From: JANNAT01 sp031422555
GTDB lineage: Bacteria; Pseudomonadota; Alphaproteobacteria; Rhodobacterales; Rhodobacteraceae
Assembly: GCA_031422555.1 (NCBI GenBank)
Contig: JANPLZ010000085.1
Location: forward strand, 1 to 49,226
Reading direction: 5' to 3'
Length of the DNA stretch: 49,226 nucleotides
Each line of letters begins with the position of its first letter. Within the stretch, counting starts at the first letter, position 1. The notes beneath the pieces are model-generated. The model was not told where the DNA came from and ran no database searches. It saw nothing but the letters and a program-made list of their open reading frames with translations. Shown one piece after another: positions 32,397 through 39,695 of this stretch. The position numbers were made by a program, and so were the translations under genes.

Positions 32397-34247
32397 TTAC
32401 GCCGCCGCCGCCTCCAGCTTTTCCTGACTGGCCAGCCACAACGCCTCGGCGCGGTCCAGACCGTTCATCACCTCGGCGTATTTCTTGTTCCATGTGTCCA
32501 ACTCGGCCACGCGCGATGCTTCGTATAGGTCCGGGTCGGCCAGTTTTTTGGCCAGCCGGTCACGCATTTCATTCAGCTTGGCCAGAATGGCTTCGGATTT
32601 CTTGACCTCGGCGCGCAGGGTTTTGACGTCTTCCTGACTTGGCCGCCTGACCTTTTCCACCGCCTTCAGCACGGGCTTTGCATCATCATCGCCTGCCAGC
32701 AACTGCCGGCGATACGCCTCAAGATCGTCGGTGTAGGGCGTCACCGCCCCGCCTTTGACCAGCCACAGCCGATCTGCAACCAACCCCAGCAAATGCATAT
32801 CATGGCTGACCAAAATCACCGCCCCGGAATACTGCGTCAGCGCCTCGACCAACGCCTCGCGGCTTTCCATGTCCAAATGGTTGGTCGGTTCATCCAAAAT
32901 CAGCAAATGCGGCGCATCAATGGTGGCCAGCAACAACGACAATCGCGCTTTTTGCCCCCCCGACAACCGCCCCACCGCGGTTTCCGCCTGATCCGCCATC
33001 AGCCCAAACCCCGCAAGACGGGCGCGCAGCCGCGGTTGCCCTTCAGCCGGGCGCAGGCGCATGACGTGCTGCAAGGGAGTTTCATCAATCACCAACTCAT
33101 CAACCTGATGCTGCGCGAAATAGCCGATGCGCAGCTTGGACGAGGACACCATTTTGCCGGTCGCTGGTTTAAGTTTGCCCGCCAACAACTTGGATAAAGT
33201 GGATTTTCCTTCGCCATTGCGGCCCAGCAATGCGATGCGGTCATCTTGGTCGATGCGCAACGACAGGTTTTTCAAAATCAGCGGCCCACCATAGCCCACC
33301 GCCACACCTTCCATATTGATGATGGGCGGCGACAGCTCTTCTGGTTCGGGAAAGGTGAACACCACCTTTTTGGCATCTTCGGGGGCGGTGATCGTCACCA
33401 TCTTTTCCAGCATCTTGACGCGGCTTTGCGCCTGCACGGCTTTGCTGGCCTTGGCCTTGAACCGGTCCACGAACGATTGCAGATGCGCGCGGCGCAGTTC
33501 TTGCTTTTTGGCCTCGGCCTGCAATACGGCGCGCCGTTCCGCAACCTGACGCGCGAACTGATCGTATGGCCCCGACCAATAGGTCAGCTTTTTGTTGTCC
33601 AGATGCAGAATACCGGTGACGGCGCGGTTCAGAAGGCCGCGATCATGGCTGATGATCAACACGGTGTGGGGGTATTTTTGCAGATAGGATTCCAGCCACA
33701 ACGCGCCTTCCAGATCCAGATAGTTGGTCGGCTCGTCCAGCAACAGATAATCGGGTTGCGCAAACAGCACCCCCGCCAGTGCCACCCGCATCCGCCAGCC
33801 ACCCGAAAAATCCGAACAGGGGCGCTGCTGTGCCTCGGCATCAAAGCCCAGCCCCTTCAGAATGCTCGATGCGCGGCCCTCGGCGCTCCACGCATCAATA
33901 TCGGTCAGGCGGGCCTGAATTTCGGCAATGCGGTGCGCGTCATGCGCGACTTCCGCCTCGATCAACAGGCTGGCGCGTTCGGTATCGGCGGCCAGCACCG
34001 TTTCAATCAGCGAGGTTGACGACGACGGCACCTCTTGCGCCACGCCACCGATGCGCGCGCGGTTGGGCAGCGATATATCGCCGCCCTCCAGCGCCAGTTC
34101 GCGCTTGATGATGCGGAAAAGCGTGGTTTTGCCCGCGCCATTGCGCCCCACAAGGCCCACTTTGTGCCCCGTCGGAATCGTGGCCGACGCCCCTTCAAAC
34201 AACGGGCGACCTTCGACGGAATAGGTGATATTTTCGATTTTAAGCAT
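32397..34247 (-). CDS. ABC-F family ATPase, YheS-like
   Basis: ABC-F proteins are soluble ribosome-associated ATPases with two nucleotide-binding domains and no membrane part. The 616 residues contain NBD1 (Walker A GRNGAGKTT from residue 34; signature SGGWRMRVALAG; Walker B LLLDEPTNYLDL), a charged linker (about 240-290, RRAVLQAEAKKQELRR, FKAKASKAVQAQSR), NBD2 (GRNGEGKST; LSGGQKARLSLLL; LILDEPTNHLDM) and a basic coiled-coil C-terminus (about 530-616). Overall form is closest to YheS/Uup rather than EttA. The exact role in translation is not known. It is divergent from ndk. Confidence 0.9.
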   Translation of the reverse strand: MLKIENITYSVEGRPLFEGASATIPTGHKVGLVGRNGAGKTTLFRIIKRELALEGGDISLPNRARIGGVAQEVPSSSTSLIETVLAADTERASLLIEAEVAHDAHRIAEIQARLTDIDAWSAEGRASSILKGLGFDAEAQQRPCSDFSGGWRMRVALAGVLFAQPDYLLLDEPTNYLDLEGALWLESYLQKYPHTVLIISHDRGLLNRAVTGILHLDNKKLTYWSGPYDQFARQVAERRAVLQAEAKKQELRRAHLQSFVDRFKAKASKAVQAQSRVKMLEKMVTITAPEDAKKVVFTFPEPEELSPPIINMEGVAVGYGGPLILKNLSLRIDQDDRIALLGRNGEGKSTLSKLLAGKLKPATGKMVSSSKLRIGYFAQHQVDELVIDETPLQHVMRLRPAEGQPRLRARLAGFGLMADQAETAVGRLSGGQKARLSLLLATIDAPHLLILDEPTNHLDMESREALVEALTQYSGAVILVSHDMHLLGLVADRLWLVKGGAVTPYTDDLEAYRRQLLAGDDDAKPVLKAVEKVRRPSQEDVKTLRAEVKKSEAILAKLNEMRDRLAKKLADPDLYEASRVAELDTWNKKYAEVMNGLDRAEALWLASQEKLEAAAA

Positions 34248-34405
34248 GCTGCGTGCCTTGCCCTACCTTGGCTGCCGCGTCAACCGGGGGCAGCCGCCAT
34301 CGGGGCTGTTGCACAAGGTTTATCGCAGCTTTTCAATGCCGCAACCCCGTGATAGCAGGCGGCCATCAGTTTCCGGGCCAAAGCGCCCTTTGAATGGAGA
34401 GCCAA

Positions 34406-34828
34406 ATGGCCATTGAACGCACCCTGTCGATCATCAAACCCGATGCCACCAAGCGCAACCTGACCGGCAAGATCGTTGCCAAATTCGAAGAGGCTGGCCT
34501 GCGGGTTGTGGCCTCAAAGCGCATCCATTTGTCGCCCGCCCAAGCCGGGGCGTTTTACGCCGAACACGCCGCGCGCGGCTTTTACGGCGAGCTGTGCGAT
34601 TTCATGGCGTCGGCCCCGGTTGTGGTGCAGGTTCTGGAAGGTGAAAGTGCGATTGCCAAAAACCGCGAAGTGATGGGCGCAACTGACCCCGCGCAGGCCG
34701 ATGCAGGCACCATCCGCAAAGAGTTCGCGCTGTCCAAAGGCGAAAATTCGGCCCACGGGTCTGACAGCGAAGCCGCAGCCGCGCGCGAGATTGCGTTCTT
34801 TTTCTCGGGGTTAGAACTGGTTGGATAA
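34406..34828 (+). CDS. ndk: Nucleoside diphosphate kinase
   Basis: Ndk transfers the gamma phosphate between nucleoside triphosphates and diphosphates through a phosphohistidine. The 140-residue length is standard. Seen: ERTLSIIKPDATKRN at the N-terminus, ARGFYGELCDFMASAPVV, and the active-site His117 in NSAHGSDS followed by EAAAAREIAFFF. The ATG at 34406 has GGAG (34396-34399) six bases upstream. The gene is followed by a double palindrome and a strong rho-independent terminator, so it is probably a single-gene transcript. Confidence 0.97.
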   Translation: MAIERTLSIIKPDATKRNLTGKIVAKFEEAGLRVVASKRIHLSPAQAGAFYAEHAARGFYGELCDFMASAPVVVQVLEGESAIAKNREVMGATDPAQADAGTIRKEFALSKGENSAHGSDSEAAAAREIAFFFSGLELVG

Positions 34829-34832
34829 TTTC

Positions 34833-34887
34833 TGCGCCAAAAATCTTCGAAGATTTTTTGTAAATTTCTTCGAAGAAATTTGGCGCA
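34833..34887. repeat. Nested double palindrome (REP/BIME-like) downstream of ndk
   Basis: Two perfect 20-bp palindromes lie in series: 34839-34858 (core ATCTTCGAAGAT) and 34862-34881 (core TTCTTCGAAGAA). Outer arms TGCGCCAAA (34833-34841) and TTTGGCGCA (34879-34887) are perfect inverted repeats that enclose both. As RNA or single-stranded DNA this could form a Y-shaped structure. It begins five bases after the ndk stop and precedes the true terminator. Confidence 0.85.
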
Positions 34888-34897
34888 CAGCGTTTGG

Positions 34898-34929
34898 AAA
34901 GGCCGCCCCAGTCCGGGGTGGCCTTTTTT
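34898..34929 (+). terminator. Rho-independent terminator of ndk
   Basis: AAAGGCC (34898-34904) pairs with GGCCTTT (34920-34926), extended by a G-T pair and CCCC/GGGG around AGTCC. Six T residues (34924-34929) follow. It ends 20 bases before the next gene. Confidence 0.9.
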
Positions 34930-34948
34930 ATGGTTTCAGGAGCGGGCG

Positions 34949-36265
34949 ATGACACTTCCGGCCTCGATGCAAGCCCTGATTGCCCGCGTCACCGCCGCCT
35001 TGCCGCAATTCCCGCGCGTGGGCGCGATGTTTGCCGACACCTTCAGCAACACTTTAACCACCACCTTGCGCCCGCAGCCCGATGGCAGCGTTTTTGTCAT
35101 CACCGGCGATATTGCGGCGATGTGGCTGCGCGATTCGGCGGCGCAACTGCGCCCCTATCTGCATCTGGCCAAGGATGATCCGGAGTTTGCAGCCCTGATC
35201 GCGGCGGTGATTGCGCGGCAGATGCGTTATATCCTGATCGACCCCTATGCCAATGCGTTCAACGAAGCCGCCAATGGCCGCTGTCACAACGCCGATCAAA
35301 CCGCGATGGGCCCTTGGGTGTGGGAACGGAAATATGAGCTGGATTCGCTCTGCGCGCCCTTGAAACTGGCGTTTGATCTGTGGCGGGCAACGGGGCAGGT
35401 GAACCATCTTGACGCCCCGTTCGAACGCGCCGCCGATCTGGTAGTGACAACCATCGCGGCAGAGCAAGACCATGCCACATCCGCCTATCAGTTTCAGCGT
35501 TTTGACTGTGTGGCGCTGGATACTTTGGCCCATGCCGGGCGCGGCAATCCGGTGGGCCATACCGGGATGAGTTGGTCTGGTTTTCGCCCGTCTGATGATG
35601 CCTGCCGCTATAACTATCTGATTCCGTCCAATATGTTTGCCGCTGTTGCCTTGGATTGTCTGGCCGCGATGCCGCTGCAAGACCGCACCCTTTGCCACAA
35701 GGCAACAAATCTGGCGCAAGCAATCCGCGCGGGCATCGACCGTTTCGGCACCGTGATCCATCCGCGTTTTGGCAAGATTTACGCCTATGAAGTCGACGGT
35801 CTGGGCGGTGTAAACCTGATGGATGACGCCAATGTGCCCAGCCTTTTGGCCATGCCGTTCATCGGCTATTGCGACATCCGGGATCCGCTCTACCAAGCCA
35901 CCCGCGCCTTTGTTCTTAGCCCGGAAAATCCGCATTTTCATGCAGGGTCGGCGGCCGCGGGCATCGGCAGCCCTCATACGCCCCCCGATTATATTTGGCC
36001 GATAGCCTTGTGTATTCAGGGTCTTACGGCAGATACTTACAGTGAAAAATGCCGCCTTCTGGAAACTTTAATGCAGGTTGATGCAGGCACAGGTCTGATG
36101 CACGAAGCGTTTCACAAAGACGATCCGGCGCAGTTTACCCGGCCTTGGTTTGCCTGGGCCAATGCGATGTTTGCCGAATTTGTGCTGGATGTGGCGGCGT
36201 GCCCGCCCCGGGGTTCAGCGCCGCTCGACCACGCCGAAAAACTGCAAGGCGGTTTCCCGCTCTGA
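34949..36265 (+). CDS. Glycoside hydrolase family 125 protein (exo-alpha-1,6-mannosidase type)
   Basis: GH125 enzymes are metal-independent inverting exo-alpha-1,6-mannosidases with an (alpha/alpha)6 barrel. The 438-residue length fits. Seen: TGDIAAMWLRDSAAQLRPYL with a conserved acidic residue, GPWVWERKYELDSLCAPLKLA, GMSWSGFRPSDDACRYNYLIPSNMF (in part), YEVDGLGGVNLMDDANVPSLL and the C-terminal LMHEAFHKDDPAQFTRPWFAWANAMFAE (in part). There is no signal peptide, so it should act in the cytosol. The ATG at 34949 has AGGAG (34938-34942) upstream. The 3' end overlaps the convergent TfoX-type gene by 51 bases. Its substrate here is unknown. Confidence 0.87.
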   Translation: MTLPASMQALIARVTAALPQFPRVGAMFADTFSNTLTTTLRPQPDGSVFVITGDIAAMWLRDSAAQLRPYLHLAKDDPEFAALIAAVIARQMRYILIDPYANAFNEAANGRCHNADQTAMGPWVWERKYELDSLCAPLKLAFDLWRATGQVNHLDAPFERAADLVVTTIAAEQDHATSAYQFQRFDCVALDTLAHAGRGNPVGHTGMSWSGFRPSDDACRYNYLIPSNMFAAVALDCLAAMPLQDRTLCHKATNLAQAIRAGIDRFGTVIHPRFGKIYAYEVDGLGGVNLMDDANVPSLLAMPFIGYCDIRDPLYQATRAFVLSPENPHFHAGSAAAGIGSPHTPPDYIWPIALCIQGLTADTYSEKCRLLETLMQVDAGTGLMHEAFHKDDPAQFTRPWFAWANAMFAEFVLDVAACPPRGSAPLDHAEKLQGGFPL

Positions 36266-36544
36266 TCGCCCCTTGCCACCGAAATCCGCTTTGATCGCGT
36301 CAAACCGCAGCCGCAGTGCCTTTTTCTCATCGCCCTTGCAATCGTTCCACGGGCGACCCTGCAATCCCATGTGCAGCACGTAGTATCCAATGAAATGTGC
36401 TTGGGTCCCGGCACCCAGCAAGCGGATATAAGCCGCGTCAGCGCCCATGTCGCGAATTTCTTCCGCCGTCGTGATGCCCGCTTTGGCAAAGGCCGCCTCT
36501 GACGCCGGGCCAAGATTCAAGATGGACGACACCGGGTTTGACAT
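36215..36544 (-). CDS. TfoX C-terminal domain protein
   Basis: A 109-residue protein made almost wholly of a TfoX_C helix-hairpin-helix-like domain: ILNLGPASEAAFAKAGITTAEEI, then DMGADAAYIRLL, and the later LHMGLQGRPWNDCKGDEKKALRLRF. In gammaproteobacteria TfoX/Sxy controls competence through CRP, but that needs the N-terminal domain, which is absent here. Function is therefore open. AGGG lies eight bases before the ATG at 36544. Its last 51 bases overlap the GH125 gene tail to tail. The small Gln-rich gene lies 62 bases upstream on the same strand. Confidence 0.82.
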   Translation of the reverse strand: MSNPVSSILNLGPASEAAFAKAGITTAEEIRDMGADAAYIRLLGAGTQAHFIGYYVLHMGLQGRPWNDCKGDEKKALRLRFDAIKADFGGKGRSERETALQFFGVVERR

Positions 36545-36606
36545 GTGCAGGCCCTGATCAACGCGGCTGTTAGGTTACCGCAGGTGCAGCCAACCGGCAA
36601 CCAGAC

Positions 36607-36753
36607 TCAGATCGACGCCCAATCGCGGATGATTGGCGTGCCGCCTTGTTGTTGCGACTTTGGCGGCTGGCTTTGGCCCTGCTGCTGTGCGGGGCTGGAC
36701 GTGCCCCCTTGTTGGCTGGGGCCCCCAAACGGACTGGGGTTCGAAGTGGTCAT
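36607..36753 (-). CDS. Small Gln/Ser/Pro/Gly-rich hypothetical protein
   Basis: Forty-eight residues from the ATG at 36753, with a GGAG eight bases upstream. The body is low complexity: SNPSPFGGPSQQGG, then QQQGQSQPPKSQQQGG. The C-terminus is more distinctive (TPIIRDWASI). There is no signal peptide or membrane helix. It would share a transcript with the TfoX_C gene. A longer frame to 36798 exists but lacks a ribosome-binding site. It matches no family I know. The good ribosome-binding site and the structured C-terminal motif are the evidence for coding. Confidence 0.5.
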   Translation of the reverse strand: MTTSNPSPFGGPSQQGGTSSPAQQQGQSQPPKSQQQGGTPIIRDWASI

Positions 36754-36775
36754 CTGTCTGCTCCGGTCGTTTCTT

Positions 36776-36790
36776 GCGGCTTTGCGCCGC
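36776..36790. promoter_or_regulatory. Short hairpin upstream of the small Gln-rich gene
   Basis: GCGGC (36776-36780) and GCCGC (36786-36790) pair around a 5-base loop, 23 bases before the ATG at 36753. On the plus strand TTATT follows, so weak termination is the other possibility. Confidence 0.3.
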
Positions 36791-36798
36791 TTATTCAC

Positions 36799-37282
36799 GC
36801 TGCGCGCCCGTTGCGGCCATTAAATGACCAAAACAAGCGATAATTACGACTAAATATTGCCAAGTCCCGACAATGGCAACCAAATTTGCACGATGACGTG
36901 GCGGAAATGCCAAGCGGCGCTGCGGATCGCGGGGCAAACGGCGGCTGCGATTCTGCACAAAACATGCGGCGCAGGCTTGGGTGCCCAAGTTTCAAGGGAT
37001 GCGGGCCCCGAAACGGAATAGTTTTTCGCCGCTGCCGTTGATTTGCACCACTTGGTCGCGGCGGGGATGGCAGCGAAATCGGCTGTGGGCGAATATTCAA
37101 ATCGCTTTGACTGCAGCATTTGCACCATACAATGCAAAATCTCCGTGATCTTTGAAAATGTTTGCGGTAACATAAAAGCGGTTTGACTCAAGACTTACCG
37201 CCCAGTCCGCCGGGTTTATCTGCCGGGATTGGGTTGACGCTGGCGGTGTGAAGTTTAGGCTGGACTGATCCTAAGACCTTAT
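36799..37282. other. Long AT-richer intergenic region before the glycogen operon
   Basis: About 480 bases with no convincing gene; open frames here are short and not protein-like. It must hold the glgP promoter and probably that of the small gene. TTGACT (37107-37112) with TACAAT (37128-37133) has a poor 15-base spacer. GCGGTAA (37164-37170) and TTACCGC (37195-37201) form a perfect 7-bp inverted repeat 24 bases apart. A further TTGACT lies between these arms. No promoter can be assigned confidently. Confidence 0.6.
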
Positions 37283-39688
37283 GTGCGGACCGAAACATTG
37301 AATGATCTAAGCCTGACACCGAACCTGTTGCAGTCTGACGTGCTGCGTCATCTGACCTTCACGCTGGGCAAGGATGCGCCAAACGCCAGCCGCTATGATT
37401 GGCGCATGGCGCTGTCTTATGCGATCCGCGACCGGGTGGTGGAACCGTGGTTTGCCTCGACGCGCCGCACTTGGGCCGAAGACCGCAAGCGGGTGTATTA
37501 TCTGTCGATGGAATTTCTGATCGGCCGCATTCTGGAAGATGCCACGGTCAATCTGGGTCTGCGCGAGATGGCCGAAGAGGTGATGACAGGCTTTGGCCAG
37601 AACTTCCGCGGTCTGGTGGAAGATGAGCCGGACGCGGCATTGGGCAACGGCGGATTGGGCCGCTTGGCCGCGTGTTTCATGGAAAGCATGGCCACCGTGG
37701 GCTGTCCTGCCTACGGCTATGGCATCCGCTATGAAAACGGGCTGTTTCAACAACGGTTTGAGCAGGGCCGCCAGATAGAGGCGCCCGAAGACTGGCTGAA
37801 CCAGACCCATCCTTGGGAATTTGCCCGGCCAGAGGCCAGCTATACCATTCCCTTCAAAGGGCAGGTTGAACTGCAGGGCGGGCGTGAAGTGTGGGTGCCC
37901 GGTGAGACGGTTTTCGCATCCGCCCACGACACGCCGGTGATCGGCTGGAAGGGCAAATGGGCCAATACCTTGCGGTTGTGGGAGGCAAAGCCCACAAAAC
38001 TGTTCGATCTGGAACGGTTCAACCGGGGTGATTATGCCGCCGCCGCCGAGCCTGAAAATCTGGCGCGCACTCTTAGCCGTGTTTTGTATCCTGATGACAC
38101 CACCTATCAGGGCAAGGAATTGCGCCTGAAGCAGGAATTTTTCCTGACATCCGCCGCGCTGCAAGACATCATCCGCCGGTTCAAGGCCGATCACACCAAC
38201 CTGCTGGATTTGCCGAAATACGCGGCCATCCAGATGAATGACACCCATCCGGCGATTGCGGGGCCGGAACTGATCCGGCTTTTGTCCGACGAGCATGGAC
38301 TGACATTTGAGGACGCACTGGAAACCGCGCGCAATTGTCTGGGCTATACCAACCACACCCTGCTGCCCGAAGCGTTAGAGCGGTGGGCGACCTACACCTT
38401 TGGCACCGTGCTGCCGCGCCATATGCAGATCGTGGAACGCATTGATTCGTGGCACCGCCGCGCGTTCAATCCGCCCCACTATATCGGCATCGTCAAGCAT
38501 CACGAAGTGCGCATGGGCGAGTTGGCTTTTGTGATGGCGCACAAGGTCAACGGCGTGTCGGCGCTGCATTCCGATCTGGTCAAGAAAAACCTGTTTCCAG
38601 AGTTGAACGCGCTGCATCCGGGGCGGATCATCAACCAGACCAATGGCGTCACGCCGCGCCGCTGGCTGAAAATGTGCAACCGCCCGTTGGCGGGGCTGAT
38701 CACCAAAACCATCGGGCCGGGTTGGGAAGACAATCTTGACCGGTTGCGCGGGCTGGAACCTTTTGCCGATGACGCCGCGTTCCGCGCCGAATTTGACGCG
38801 GCCAAGCGGGCGAACAAAGTGGCTCTGGCGGGATGGATAAAGGCGGAATGCGGCATCACGGTATCGCCGGATGCGCTGTTTGATGTGCAAATCAAGCGCA
38901 TCCATGAATACAAACGCCAGTTGTTGAACATCTTGCAAACCGTGGCGCATTGGAACCGGATCAAGGCGAACCCAAAGGGGCCATGGGTGCCGCGGGTGAA
39001 AATCTTTGGCGGAAAATCTGCGCCCGGCTATGCGGTGGCCAAAGAAATAATTCATCTTATCAACGATATAGCGATGGTTATTAATGCTGATCCTGATACC
39101 GGTGATTTGCTGAAAATCGTCTATCCGCCGAATTACAACGTCTCAATGGCCGAACGGCTGGTGCCTGCCGCCGATCTGTCGGAACAAATCTCGACCGCCG
39201 GCAAAGAAGCATCCGGCACCGGCAACATGAAATTCATGATGAATGGTGCGCCCACCATCGGCACGATGGATGGGGCAAATGTCGAAATTTTCCAAGAGGT
39301 CGGGGCCGAGAACTTTTTCCTGTTCGGCATGACCACCGATCAGGCCGTCAAACGCCGCGAAGACCCGGATCAGTCGCGCAAGGCCATTGATGCCAGCCCC
39401 GCCTTGCAATCCGTGCTGCAGATGATCGCGGAAGGGCGGTTTTCGCCCGAACAGACCGACCGCTATCACGGTGTGGTCGACCGTATCTGGCACCATGATT
39501 ATTTTCTGGTGGCGGCTGATTTTGATGCCTATGACGCGGCGCAAATTGCGGTGGATAAAGTCTACGGTGATCGCGATGCCTGGGTCAAAATGGCGGTGCT
39601 GAACACCGCGCGGTCTGGATTTTTCTCGTCCGATCGCACCATCCGCAGCTACATGAACGACGTCTGGTCGATCCCTTCAGCTTTGTGA
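37283..39688 (+). CDS. glgP: Glycogen phosphorylase
   Basis: GlgP releases glucose-1-phosphate from glycogen chain ends with PLP as cofactor. The 801-residue length is typical of bacterial phosphorylases. Seen: YYLSMEFLIGR, ALGNGGLGRLAACFMESMA, MNDTHPAIAGPEL, RIHEYKRQLLN, and the PLP region EASGTGNMKFMMNGA with Lys650 as the Schiff-base residue. The start is a GTG at 37283 with only a weak CTAAGA upstream. A TTG at 37298 is possible and would lose five residues. It heads glgP-glgB-glgC-glgA-glgX-pgm; glgB starts seven bases after its stop. Confidence 0.95.
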   Translation: MRTETLNDLSLTPNLLQSDVLRHLTFTLGKDAPNASRYDWRMALSYAIRDRVVEPWFASTRRTWAEDRKRVYYLSMEFLIGRILEDATVNLGLREMAEEVMTGFGQNFRGLVEDEPDAALGNGGLGRLAACFMESMATVGCPAYGYGIRYENGLFQQRFEQGRQIEAPEDWLNQTHPWEFARPEASYTIPFKGQVELQGGREVWVPGETVFASAHDTPVIGWKGKWANTLRLWEAKPTKLFDLERFNRGDYAAAAEPENLARTLSRVLYPDDTTYQGKELRLKQEFFLTSAALQDIIRRFKADHTNLLDLPKYAAIQMNDTHPAIAGPELIRLLSDEHGLTFEDALETARNCLGYTNHTLLPEALERWATYTFGTVLPRHMQIVERIDSWHRRAFNPPHYIGIVKHHEVRMGELAFVMAHKVNGVSALHSDLVKKNLFPELNALHPGRIINQTNGVTPRRWLKMCNRPLAGLITKTIGPGWEDNLDRLRGLEPFADDAAFRAEFDAAKRANKVALAGWIKAECGITVSPDALFDVQIKRIHEYKRQLLNILQTVAHWNRIKANPKGPWVPRVKIFGGKSAPGYAVAKEIIHLINDIAMVINADPDTGDLLKIVYPPNYNVSMAERLVPAADLSEQISTAGKEASGTGNMKFMMNGAPTIGTMDGANVEIFQEVGAENFFLFGMTTDQAVKRREDPDQSRKAIDASPALQSVLQMIAEGRFSPEQTDRYHGVVDRIWHHDYFLVAADFDAYDAAQIAVDKVYGDRDAWVKMAVLNTARSGFFSSDRTIRSYMNDVWSIPSAL

Positions 39689-39695
39689 GGCCGCA

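Noticed and set aside
36850..37191. 113-codon minus-strand frame in the gap before glgP
   Set aside because: It has no convincing ribosome-binding site, no recognisable domain and mixed composition, and it overlaps other equally poor frames. Treated as non-coding.
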